In this document: piece by piece, positions 23,610 to 30,411 of the stretch | How positions within the stretch are numbered: the stretch's first letter is position 1 | Layout: the number at the start of each line of letters is the position of its first letter | From: Candidatus Woesearchaeota archaeon | Lineage (GTDB): Archaea; Nanobdellota; Nanobdellia; Woesearchaeales; DSVV01 | Assembly (NCBI GenBank): GCA_016205905.1 | Contig: JACQSP010000074.1 | Location: forward strand, 1-30,515 | Reading direction: 5' to 3' | Length of the DNA stretch: 30,515 nucleotides | Position numbers and translations under genes: made by a program | Notes under the pieces: model-generated | Database searches by the model: none | Told to the model about the DNA's origin: nothing | What the model saw: the letters and a program-made list of their open reading frames with translations, nothing else

Positions 23610-24980
23610 ATGAACATAAATAGAGTTATTTTAATGGTTCTTGACGGCGTTGGTATTGGCGCACAGCCAGACGCTAATAAATATTTTCAGAGAGGACCTG
23701 AGGGAAAACCAGTTTCTGATAAAAGCGCAGCCACACTGCAAAATCTTTCAAGAAGAGTTGGTGGGTTTGATCTGCCAAATCTTGAGAAAATGGGCTTGGG
23801 CAATATTATCGACAAGATTATTGAAACAGAGGGTATTGCAAACGTGGAACCTAGATATACCCCTTTATGCTTCTATGGCAAAGCACTTGAAGCTTCTGGA
23901 GCAAAAGACACTGTATTCCTGCACTGGGAAATGATGGGCATAATTTCTAAAGGCGCAGCATTATTTCCAGATGGTTTTCCTGATGAGGTTATTGACGCAA
24001 TAATTAATGCAGATTATAGGGAAGAAACTAAAAAGCTGGGAATAACACCAGAAACCTGCAAATGTTTGACAGATGACTATCATCTAAAAGGCATTGTTAA
24101 AGAAGCAAACATTCCTATTTCAGGAACAGATGTTATAAAATTATATCATAAATCTCATGCAGAAACAGGAAATCTGATTGTGTACACATCTGCAGACAGT
24201 GTATTGCAGGTAGCTGCAAACGAAGCAATACTCCACCCAGACTTATTAAATGCAATATGCAAGAAAATAAGAGAAATGTTAGGCAGCAACACAGAACTGG
24301 GAAAAAAATATGGTGTCGCAAGAATCATCTCACGTCCTTATATTGGCAATGATCCTGAGCATCTGGAAAGAACATCTAACAGGCATGATTTTCCTCTTAC
24401 GCCGCCTGAACAAACACTTGTTGACAGGCTTCATGAATCAGGAATACTAACAATAGGGATAGGAAAGGTTGCTTCGCTTTTTGACAACAGAGGATTTAGT
24501 ATCGTCGACGAAAAAGGCAAGGATTCAAATATTGAATTGATGGGAAGAACTTTGCTTGCAATGGAAAGATACGATACAGGATTAATCTTTTCTAATCTTC
24601 TTCATTTTGACCAGAGTTATGGCCATAGACGGGATGTTGTTGGTTTTTACAGAGCATTAAGAGAAGTTGATGCAATGCTGCCTATATTTTTAGAAAGAAC
24701 AGGAGAGAATGATTTATTAATCATCACAGCTGACCATGGAAATGACCCTACTTATGTCGGCTCAGACCATACAAGAGAATATGTGCCTTTGCTTGTTTTT
24801 AATCCGATTGCTTCAGGAAAACTGATGAATAGTCAAGTTCCCTATGAGTGTTTATCAAATCTTGGAACAAGAACTTCAGAGGCAGACATTGGACAAACAA
24901 TCGCAGAAGCATTGTTAGGAACACCATGTTTGCAGAATGGACAAAGCTTTTACAGGCAGATGAAAGAAGCGCTGGGATAA
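23610..24980 (+). CDS. deoB: Phosphopentomutase
   Basis: DeoB interconverts (deoxy)ribose-1-phosphate and -5-phosphate and belongs to the alkaline phosphatase superfamily with two Mn2+ ions. At 456 residues it is somewhat longer than the usual 390-410. Conserved parts are LMVLDGVGIGAQPDA (metal Asp12), KDT with the phosphorylated Thr101, HWEMMG, YTSADSVLQVAA, RTSNRHDF, LLHFDQSYGHRRD, ITADHGNDP and SDHTREYVPLL. One oddity is that the family sequence KDTxTGHWE is KDTVFLHWE here, so the nucleophile remains but its two neighbours are replaced. AGGTGA (23600-23605) precedes the ATG. Its product is the DeoC substrate, tying it to the aldolase upstream. This enzyme is mainly bacterial, so horizontal transfer is possible. 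Confidence 0.92.
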   Translation: MNINRVILMVLDGVGIGAQPDANKYFQRGPEGKPVSDKSAATLQNLSRRVGGFDLPNLEKMGLGNIIDKIIETEGIANVEPRYTPLCFYGKALEASGAKDTVFLHWEMMGIISKGAALFPDGFPDEVIDAIINADYREETKKLGITPETCKCLTDDYHLKGIVKEANIPISGTDVIKLYHKSHAETGNLIVYTSADSVLQVAANEAILHPDLLNAICKKIREMLGSNTELGKKYGVARIISRPYIGNDPEHLERTSNRHDFPLTPPEQTLVDRLHESGILTIGIGKVASLFDNRGFSIVDEKGKDSNIELMGRTLLAMERYDTGLIFSNLLHFDQSYGHRRDVVGFYRALREVDAMLPIFLERTGENDLLIITADHGNDPTYVGSDHTREYVPLLVFNPIASGKLMNSQVPYECLSNLGTRTSEADIGQTIAEALLGTPCLQNGQSFYRQMKEALG

Positions 24981-24990
24981 ATAAATAATC

Positions 24991-25230
24991 TTATTTGTTC
25001 AGCTGAGCTTCTGTTTATTAAGATTCTTAATCTTTTTTCTCGTTCACTACATATTATTCGCTCACAATCAGTTTGTGGGACACAGTCCCTCGTTACACGA
25101 AACTGTTTGAAAGCTTGAAAGTCTGAAAGCTCGAAAGTTATCTGCGTAAAGCGCACTTTCAAGCTGTCAAGCTTTCTAACTTTCAAACTTCTAAAAGTTT
25201 TTCATGAGACGTGTGGCTGCGCCTTGGAAC
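24991..25230 (-). repeat. Palindromic element copy D (complete, reversed)
   Basis: On the minus strand it reads like copies B and C: left end AAGGCGCAGCCACACGTC, core arms of GAAAGTTAGAAAGCTTGACA...GACTTTCAAGCTTTC, right end with GACTGTGTCCCACAAAC, and a tail ending CAGCTGAACAAATAA. The right end has drifted. The apex (TCTGCGTAAAGCGC on the plus strand) is in the opposite orientation relative to its arms than in B and C. It lies between the convergent deoB and cyclase genes. Confidence 0.8.
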
Positions 25231-25274
25231 TAAAAAAAAGTATATCTCTGATTAAAACAATTGTATATCTACTA

Positions 25275-25299
25275 TTTACCCTTTATTTTAAAGGGTAAA
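25275..25299. terminator. Hairpin between convergent deoB and cyclase genes
   Basis: TTTACCCTTTA and TAAAGGGTAAA form a perfect stem around a three-base loop. It sits 51 nt after the cyclase stop (minus strand) and well beyond deoB, so it is a candidate bidirectional terminator. Confidence 0.5.
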
Positions 25300-25349
25300 C
25301 ACAAAATAATAACTATCAATACAAATTTAATTTAAGAGAATACGTTTTA

Positions 25350-26099
25350 CTATTCATCAATTACCCCAATTACTCGACATGGTGCTCCATCTGCATCTTT
25401 AATCTTCAATGGTAGAATATAGCATTTAAACCTTTTTCCTATTAATTTTTCAAGATTAACCAGATTTTCTACAATTAATATATCATGTTTGAAGAATAAT
25501 TTGTGGATTTCAAACGGCGCATTATCTGGCGTAAAAGAATCTAAACCAACTATTTTAATTTTTTTATCTATCAATCTCTGTGCAAGACCTTTACTTATGG
25601 TAGGATTCTTCTTAAAAAATTCTTCTGAACCAGCCTTCTTTGTGCGTCCTGTATAAAAGAATACAATATCATTCTGTCTAACATTGTCTAAGCTTAATTT
25701 AAGATTATTTTGTCTATTATTATCTAAACTTGATTTAAGATTATTTAGTTTAACCTCATTAAAGCTTGATTTAGATTTATTTTCTTTAATCTTATATAAG
25801 CTTAATTCAGGATTATTTTGTTTAACATAATCTACACCCAACTCAGAATTATTTCTAGCATCTATTACAACTCCGTCGCCAATAAACCTATCCAATGGAT
25901 AATCTGTAAGTTTTTTCCCTTCTTTTAGCATATGAAATGGTGCATCAATATGTGTAGAAAAATGAGAGCTAAAACTAATTCTTTTCTCATTCCACCCATC
26001 TTTTTCAATTGCAGCAACTTGTTTGATTTCTTGTTTTAAATCGCCAGGAAAAACAGGGGTTTGTTCATCAATCATCATTGTTAAATCAATTATCTTCAT
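25350..26099 (-). CDS. Cyclase family (kynurenine formamidase-like) metal hydrolase
   Basis: A 249-residue cytoplasmic member of the family that includes arylformamidase and polyketide-type cyclases. The metal site motif HFSTHIDAPFH (46-56) gives His46, His50, Asp52 and His56. The later YTGRT, GLDSFTPD and an acidic C-terminal half with ENLVNLEKL are also typical. The substrate is not evident and no tryptophan pathway genes are nearby. Residues 83-142 are replaced by five 12-residue tandem units, directly before the conserved NDIVFFYTG strand. TTGGTGA just upstream (rc of about 26104-26110) is a likely ribosome-binding site. Confidence 0.87.
   Translation of the reverse strand: MKIIDLTMMIDEQTPVFPGDLKQEIKQVAAIEKDGWNEKRISFSSHFSTHIDAPFHMLKEGKKLTDYPLDRFIGDGVVIDARNNSELGVDYVKQNNPELSLYKIKENKSKSSFNEVKLNNLKSSLDNNRQNNLKLSLDNVRQNDIVFFYTGRTKKAGSEEFFKKNPTISKGLAQRLIDKKIKIVGLDSFTPDNAPFEIHKLFFKHDILIVENLVNLEKLIGKRFKCYILPLKIKDADGAPCRVIGVIDE
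25674..25853 (-). repeat. Five in-frame 36-bp minisatellite units in the cyclase gene
   Basis: The region encodes five 12-residue units of exactly equal length at residues 83-142; examples are NNSELGVDYVKQ, NNPELSLYKIKE and NNLKLSLDNVRQ. Each starts Asn-Asn or Asn-Lys. The last two are most alike, so expansion is most recent at the 3' side of the gene. The DNA repeats too, with GATTTAAGATTATT-like segments every 36 bp on the plus strand. Confidence 0.9.
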
Positions 26100-26187
26100 T
26101 TTTTCACCAAGTGTAATTTTGTGTAATTAATGTTTCTGTATCCTCTATTATATTTATTTTTCCAGTTTGTGCAGTTTGCATTTCAAC

Positions 26188-26523
26188 TTATGTAATCTGA
26201 GTTCCTGTACTAATATCTTTTTCTGTTGTTAATAAAACACATTCTGATTCATCTTCTTTTTCAGCACAGAGCAGCATCCCTTCTGAAAGCTCCCCTGCAA
26301 ATTTCGTTGGTTTCAAGTTTACCAGTACGACAATTATTTGGTTTAATAACTCTTCTTCTTTGTAATACGGAACCAAACTTGTAATTATCTGTCTTGTTTT
26401 TTCACTTCCAACATCTACTTGCAGTTTGTATAATTTTTCTGTTCTGGGAATCCTTTCTACTTTCAGGATTTTCCCAACCTTTATCTCTAATTTTTTAAAA
26501 TCTGAATATTCTATTTGTTCCAT
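26188..26523 (-). CDS. tRNA-binding OB-fold protein (CsaA / MetRS beta-like)
   Basis: A 111-residue stand-alone tRNA-binding domain. It starts FKKLEIKVGKILKVERIPRT and has LYKLQVDVGSEKTRQIITSL, NLKPTKFAGELSEGMLLCAE and a C-terminal TTEKDISTGTQ, the standard order of this OB fold (EMAPII, Trbp111, CsaA, MetRS C-terminus). It may assist methionyl-tRNA synthetase in trans or bind tRNA generally; no synthetase gene is in the window. ATG 26523 is chosen because AAGGTGA lies at the right distance (rc of about 26528-26534); a GTG at 26532 would overlap that site. Confidence 0.88.
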   Translation of the reverse strand: MEQIEYSDFKKLEIKVGKILKVERIPRTEKLYKLQVDVGSEKTRQIITSLVPYYKEEELLNQIIVVLVNLKPTKFAGELSEGMLLCAEKEDESECVLLTTEKDISTGTQIT

Positions 26524-26552
26524 TTGAGTCACCTTATAATCATTTATTCTCT

Positions 26553-26654
26553 TTAATTTAATAATTTTTCTAATCCTTGGCTTATTTTTTCTAATCTCTC
26601 TTTAACTGCCTCGCGAGTGTATCCAACTGCGAAAGTCCAAAGAAATTTTACATG
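26553..26654 (-). pseudogene. Possible decayed C-terminal fragment of a protein gene
   Basis: The minus strand has an open stretch between stops that encodes a protein-like end: FLWTFAVGYTREAVKERLEK, then ISQGLEKLLN and a stop. It has no start codon. Its pattern is reminiscent of the last strand and helix of class I aminotransferases, but I cannot name it with confidence. It lies upstream of the tRNA-binding protein on the same strand. Confidence 0.3.
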
Positions 26655-26677
26655 TTAAACCTAAAAAATCCATAACA

Positions 26678-26687
26678 TTTATATATT
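26678..26687 (+). promoter_or_regulatory. TATA-like box upstream of the VapBC-type pair
   Basis: TTTATATATT is the best TATA-like sequence before the pair. It is followed at 26706-26723 by the near-palindrome AAAACATAAATATGTTTT around the predicted start of transcription, then by the larger inverted repeat at 26745. Confidence 0.4.
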
Positions 26688-26744
26688 AAAACGTCTTTAC
26701 ATAATAAAACATAAATATGTTTTAATAATAAAAGGCTGTTAAGA

Positions 26745-26791
26745 TATAGCAACCAACAAAAGTATACCTCATTATTAGGTTGGTTGCTATA
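26745..26791. promoter_or_regulatory. 13-bp perfect inverted repeat, candidate VapB operator
   Basis: TATAGCAACCAAC (26745-26757) and GTTGGTTGCTATA (26779-26791) are exact inverses around 21 nt. It ends 30 nt before the antitoxin start and just before its AAGGTGGT ribosome-binding site. Ribbon-helix-helix antitoxins usually repress their own operon through inverted repeats near the start, which is the basis of the proposed role. A leader hairpin is the alternative. Confidence 0.55.
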
Positions 26792-26820
26792 ATAACAACA
26801 ATAAACACAAGGTGGTATGA

Positions 26821-27063
26821 ATGGTAAGCATAACCCTTTCAGTTCCTGAAGATGTAAAAGAGCTTATGAACAGGTTTGATGAAGTTAATTGGTCTGGTTT
26901 TGTTAGAAAATGTATTCTTGAAAAGACCAAACAGCTCACATGGAAGGAAGAAATGCTGAAGAAGCTGGAAACCCAGAAGGAGATGATAGACTGGAGTGTA
27001 GAGCTTGCTAGAAAAGCAGGTAAAGGCCGTCTAAACGAGCTTAGAAAAAAAGGGTTTTTATAA
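26821..27063 (+). CDS. VapB-type antitoxin (ribbon-helix-helix)
   Basis: An 80-residue protein. Residues 1-30 fit a ribbon-helix-helix DNA-binding domain: the strand VSITLSVPEDVKELM, then DEVNWSGFVRKCILEK. The rest is a charged helix with a basic tail (GKGRLNELRKKGFL) that would wrap the toxin. AAGGTGGT at 26809-26816 fixes the start. The stop is one base before the PIN-domain start, the usual coupled arrangement of an antitoxin-toxin operon. Confidence 0.85.
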   Translation: MVSITLSVPEDVKELMNRFDEVNWSGFVRKCILEKTKQLTWKEEMLKKLETQKEMIDWSVELARKAGKGRLNELRKKGFL

Positions 27064-27064
27064 T

Positions 27065-27481
27065 ATGGACGAATCACTTATTTTAGTAGTAGACACAAAT
27101 ATTTTGTTTACTTTCTTTTGGAAGAATTTTTTAACTCCAGAAATATTGATAAAAAAGAAACTAAAATTAATAACATCTGAGCGTGCAATAAATGAAATTG
27201 ACAAGCATGCTGCATTAATAATAGACAAAACAGGAATAACAAAAAAGGAATTTAAGATTATAAAAGATGATTTATATCTTTTATGTGCAGTTATACCTCT
27301 AAAAGAATACTCTTTATATATAAAAAGAGCTACAGATATTTCCCCAGATGAGAAAGATATTGATTTTCTTGCACTTTCATTTATGTTTAAATGTACACTA
27401 TGGTCAAATGATAGAAAACTAAAAGAACAAGATTTGGTGGAAGTGTTAAATACTAAAGAAATCATTGAATTGTCAGGATGA
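27065..27481 (+). CDS. VapC-like PIN-domain ribonuclease toxin
   Basis: A 138-residue PIN domain with the expected acidic residues: Asp10 in LVVDTNIL, Glu44 in SERAINEID, the pair in SPDEKDIDFLAL (Asp98 and Asp100) and Asp116 in WSNDRKL. These would hold Mg2+/Mn2+ for RNA cleavage; VapC toxins typically cut initiator tRNA or rRNA, but the target here is unknown. Translation is coupled to the antitoxin one base upstream. Its 3' end faces the endonuclease IV-like gene. Confidence 0.87.
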   Translation: MDESLILVVDTNILFTFFWKNFLTPEILIKKKLKLITSERAINEIDKHAALIIDKTGITKKEFKIIKDDLYLLCAVIPLKEYSLYIKRATDISPDEKDIDFLALSFMFKCTLWSNDRKLKEQDLVEVLNTKEIIELSG

Positions 27482-27585
27482 TGTTTCTATTTTCATTTTT
27501 TATACTCTTTCTGTATCAACTGTTCCTGTTTTCGTTTCCCCAACTTTTCCTTCATCAACAATCATTTTCATCATCAACAATACAG

Positions 27586-28452
27586 CTACAACTTCTCATA
27601 CTCTCTCTGCATCAGCAGCGCATCTCCCTCGATATTCGGGCTTTCTGAAATAACAACTCCTTTAACTTTGAAATCCTTAAATGCCCTAATCAATTCTTTA
27701 TATTTCAAGTCGCTGTCAGGCAGATTTAAATGATTCTTCTCGCCCTTTTGCCCGTATTCTATCCCTGAAACATGAATATGCATGTTATTTAGTGCCTCTT
27801 TTCCAAGATGTTTCTCGACGTGACTTAATATTTCAGAGAATTCTTTGTAATTATTATATCTGCCTGCATTTAGTTCAGGTCCAGCATTTCTCGCATGTAC
27901 ATGCGAAAAGTCAATGCATGGTAAAACTTGCTCAATTTCTTCAGAAAGTTTTACTGTTTCTTGAAAAGTTCCCCATTGAGTGCCTTTTCCTGTTGTTTCT
28001 GGCCTTATCCATATTTCATTGCCTTCGTTTTTCAATGTTCTTAAAATACCCTGCATTTCTTTCTTAACTTTTTCATAAACTTTTTCTGGAGGCATCTCCA
28101 TGTTGTACGCTGCATGAAAAGTTAGGCTATATCCCCCACACAACCATGCGATCCTTGCAGCGTTTAAAATGCGCTGGACAGATGCAGTAACTTTCTCAGT
28201 TTCCAGACTGTTCAGATTGATAAAATATTGGCCGTGGCACGTTAGAATAACATTATTTTTGGCGGCAATTTCTTTTACTTGCGGCGCTTTTTCTTTAGAA
28301 ACATTAACCTGCCTGACAAACTCAAGCTCCATTGCATCTAACCCTAACTTTCTGACGTGAGCAATGCCATTAGATATATTTCTTTCTGGCGTTGACAAAG
28401 GCACGCCTGCAGTGCCGAAAAGCAGTTTTGATGGCTGAAATAATTTTGGCAT
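27586..28452 (-). CDS. Endonuclease IV-like AP endonuclease (TIM barrel)
   Basis: A 288-residue protein of the endonuclease IV / xylose-isomerase-like barrel fold, likely cutting at abasic sites in base excision repair. Candidate zinc ligands are His73 (CHGQYFIN), His113 (FHAAYN), Glu152 (RPETTGKGTQWG), Asp181 and His184 (CIDFSHVHAR), His225/His227 (MHIHVSG), His241 (GEKNHLNL) and Glu270 (SESPN). The DxH triad member of E. coli Nfo reads as GEKNH here, so this is a divergent branch. GAGGT (rc of 28457-28461) lies before the ATG and an A/T box (28489-28498, rc) further upstream. It is divergent from the 402-residue gene. Confidence 0.87.
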   Translation of the reverse strand: MPKLFQPSKLLFGTAGVPLSTPERNISNGIAHVRKLGLDAMELEFVRQVNVSKEKAPQVKEIAAKNNVILTCHGQYFINLNSLETEKVTASVQRILNAARIAWLCGGYSLTFHAAYNMEMPPEKVYEKVKKEMQGILRTLKNEGNEIWIRPETTGKGTQWGTFQETVKLSEEIEQVLPCIDFSHVHARNAGPELNAGRYNNYKEFSEILSHVEKHLGKEALNNMHIHVSGIEYGQKGEKNHLNLPDSDLKYKELIRAFKDFKVKGVVISESPNIEGDALLMQREYEKL

Positions 28453-28500
28453 TTTTACCTCACATGAATAAATTTATTCTGCTGGTATTTAAATATAGCG

Positions 28501-28539
28501 GTGGACTTTAATATCTGTATACTTTTTGTTAAAGTCCAC
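28501..28539. promoter_or_regulatory. Inverted repeat in the divergent spacer
   Basis: GTGGACTTTAA (28501-28511) and TTAAAGTCCAC (28529-28539) are exact inverses around 17 nt. They lie just upstream of the endonuclease gene's A/T box and upstream of the 402-residue gene's promoter, a position suited to an operator. A second, looser inverted pair, ATATAGTAAGTAAC (28542-28555) and GTTACTTACCATAT (28577-28590), follows directly. Confidence 0.5.
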
Positions 28540-28570
28540 GAATATAGTAAGTAACACGAAATGTACAATT

Positions 28571-28633
28571 ATTTAGGTTACTTACCATATTTAGAAAAAA
28601 TAATGATATTTTAACAATATTATAAATAATAAC
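28571..28633 (+). repeat. 63-bp promoter-like direct repeat, copy 1
   Basis: It matches 30016-30078 at 61 of 63 bases. The right part holds ATTATAAATAATAAC, a good TATA-like box for the gene starting at 28689. The identity stops abruptly on both sides. Confidence 0.9.
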
Positions 28634-28688
28634 ACAAAACAATATAAATTAAATAAGATTTCTTCTCTTCATTTGGGAGGTAATCAAA

Positions 28689-29897
28689 ATGGTGCATGGA
28701 ATATCTGATGAAGGCATAACTGATATACAAACAATAAAATCTAAGTTTAACATCGAGAAAGTTATTAGGGGTAATATCTTTTTTAATGTTGGTGATGGAG
28801 AATTAAGAGATAGATACACTAAATTGGCAGAAAGATATCGCGAGAAAGTTGGTTCTAGAACATATCTCTCATCTGTTATAGATGGGCTTGCTAGTTGTGA
28901 AATAGATAACCTACCTGAAGAAGGCAAAAGAGTGATAACCCAAATTGGCAGAGATGAATTTGAGAGCCTACAAAGAGAAGCACGAGCACTTTTATCAATA
29001 GTAAGAGAGCATTTTGCTCCTATTTTAGAAGGATTAGAGCCAAATTCAGTAGAGAATAGAAACGGAAGATTATTTTCTTCAAACAGAGATATTGTTTATT
29101 ACGGCGTAGATTTAGAATTGTATGGTGAAGGTTTTCTCACTGCTCATAAGCCAGGAGATACACTTGTTGCCATTGTAACATCTGGCTTTAATTTAAAAGA
29201 TAAAATTGAAGAAGGTCACAGGAAAGCAAATTGGCCATTAAGATTATATGATGCAGAGCAAAGACAAGAGCCTTATGCTGATTATGATATTCATCATATA
29301 CTTATGTCTACACTATTGTTAACTAGTAGCACTAATAGAACTATTGAGATTGTCAGTCCAATGCTAATGCATGTTTTATCAAAAGGTAAATCGTTTAGGC
29401 ATCCTGCTATTGATATGTCTACTGGTGGAATGAGAATAAGTACAATGCCTTTGATAGACAGCGAGATTGAAGGAGGCATTGCAGGCGTTGTAAGAGAATA
29501 TGAGCAGCTTGCATCTTGGGTTAAAGATGAATTGTTTAATCCTAATAATGAGCCAAAAATAAAACATTTGCATCATGCAATGTGTTTATATAGATTGCTT
29601 CAGGATTCAATGACAGCGAATATTTTTAGTGAAGGTGCTTACAGAGGGAATAGAAGGGATATAGAAACCTCCTCGTCAGAAAGTGAAAGAAATTATGGAA
29701 AAGTTAGGCTTAATCCTAAAGTCACAAGAATTGGAGATATGCCACGCCCTCATTGCGCACCATTAGTAGATGTGACTTTGGCTGTCGAAAATTATCTTAA
29801 AAAAGCAATTGAAAAAGGCAGGGAAATTATAAACCACAGTAAAGCACTTAAAAACATACCTTACTTTACAAGAGAACAGCCTTATAAATTAAGATAA
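28689..29897 (+). CDS. Unknown soluble protein, 402 residues
   Basis: I do not recognise this protein. It has no signal peptide or membrane segment. The first third is charged helices (LRDRYTKLAERYREKVGS). The middle has a beta-rich segment (YYGVDLELYGEGFL, DTLVAIVTSGFNLKD) and Ser/Thr- and Met-rich stretches (LLLTSSTNRTIEIVSPML). The C-terminal part is helical after a Ser-rich linker and PRPHCAPLVD. GGGAGGTAATC at 28675-28685 is one of the strongest ribosome-binding sites in the window and fixes the start. Its promoter is inside the 63-bp repeat shared with the next operon, so the two may be co-regulated. Confidence 0.65.
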   Translation: MVHGISDEGITDIQTIKSKFNIEKVIRGNIFFNVGDGELRDRYTKLAERYREKVGSRTYLSSVIDGLASCEIDNLPEEGKRVITQIGRDEFESLQREARALLSIVREHFAPILEGLEPNSVENRNGRLFSSNRDIVYYGVDLELYGEGFLTAHKPGDTLVAIVTSGFNLKDKIEEGHRKANWPLRLYDAEQRQEPYADYDIHHILMSTLLLTSSTNRTIEIVSPMLMHVLSKGKSFRHPAIDMSTGGMRISTMPLIDSEIEGGIAGVVREYEQLASWVKDELFNPNNEPKIKHLHHAMCLYRLLQDSMTANIFSEGAYRGNRRDIETSSSESERNYGKVRLNPKVTRIGDMPRPHCAPLVDVTLAVENYLKKAIEKGREIINHSKALKNIPYFTREQPYKLR

Positions 29898-29933
29898 AGA
29901 GAATCCATATTGATTACCTTAATTTAACCCACT

Positions 29934-29997
29934 TTTTATACACAACATATATATCTATTTTATTATTTTTCGACGATAAATTTTGTTGTGTATAAAA
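29934..29997. terminator. 14-bp inverted repeat after the 402-residue gene
   Basis: TTTTATACACAACA (29934-29947) and TGTTGTGTATAAAA (29984-29997) are exact inverses around 36 nt; pairing extends loosely to 17 bp. Its position 36 nt after a stop codon suggests a terminator or mRNA end. It also sits right before copy 2 of the 63-bp repeat. Confidence 0.45.
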
Positions 29998-30015
29998 TGT
30001 CCGCCTAATTCAGGC

Positions 30016-30078
30016 ATTTAGGTTACTTACTATATTTAGAAAAAATAATGCTATTTTAACAATATTATAAATAATAAC
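30016..30078 (+). repeat. 63-bp promoter-like direct repeat, copy 2
   Basis: It differs from 28571-28633 at two positions only. The ATTATAAATAATAAC box lies about 35-45 nt before the ATG at 30111, so it would drive the small membrane-protein gene and the one behind it. Confidence 0.9.
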
Positions 30079-30110
30079 CTTTTTAATAATAACTAAATTC
30101 CCAAATTCTT

Positions 30111-30410
30111 ATGTACACAAGGTATTGGATAGCGATTTATGCAACTATTTTTGCAATCATTTTTACAGCCTTAACTTATATTATGCCTAACTATGCTATA
30201 ATGTGGCTATCAATAGAAGTAATTGTCCTGCCACTTATTTATTATATTGGTTATGAAGTGTTAATGAATAAACAAAAAGCTAACTTTGAAAAAAGTATAA
30301 ATAAAATATCAAACAATTCTATAACACTTGAAAAAGAAAATAAATTATTAAAAGAAGAGCTAAAAAAATACAGAAAATATAAAAAGAAAGAAAATAAAGT
30401 ATTATATTAA
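30111..30410 (+). CDS. Unknown small membrane protein with coiled-coil tail
   Basis: A 99-residue protein with two membrane helices (about 6-24 and 29-50) and a Lys/Glu-rich tail of about 45 residues predicted to form a coiled coil in the cytoplasm (LEKENKLLKEELKKYRKY). No family is recognised. There is no ribosome-binding site; a promoter box sits in the 63-bp repeat. The next gene starts one base after its stop, so both are probably co-transcribed. Confidence 0.65.
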   Translation: MYTRYWIAIYATIFAIIFTALTYIMPNYAIMWLSIEVIVLPLIYYIGYEVLMNKQKANFEKSINKISNNSITLEKENKLLKEELKKYRKYKKKENKVLY

Positions 30411-30411
30411 G

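Noticed and set aside
27482..27585. Possible 24-codon minus-strand peptide after the endonuclease IV-like gene
   Set aside because: It has an ATG and a protein-like composition but no ribosome-binding site or homology I can recognise, and the gap is only about 100 bp.
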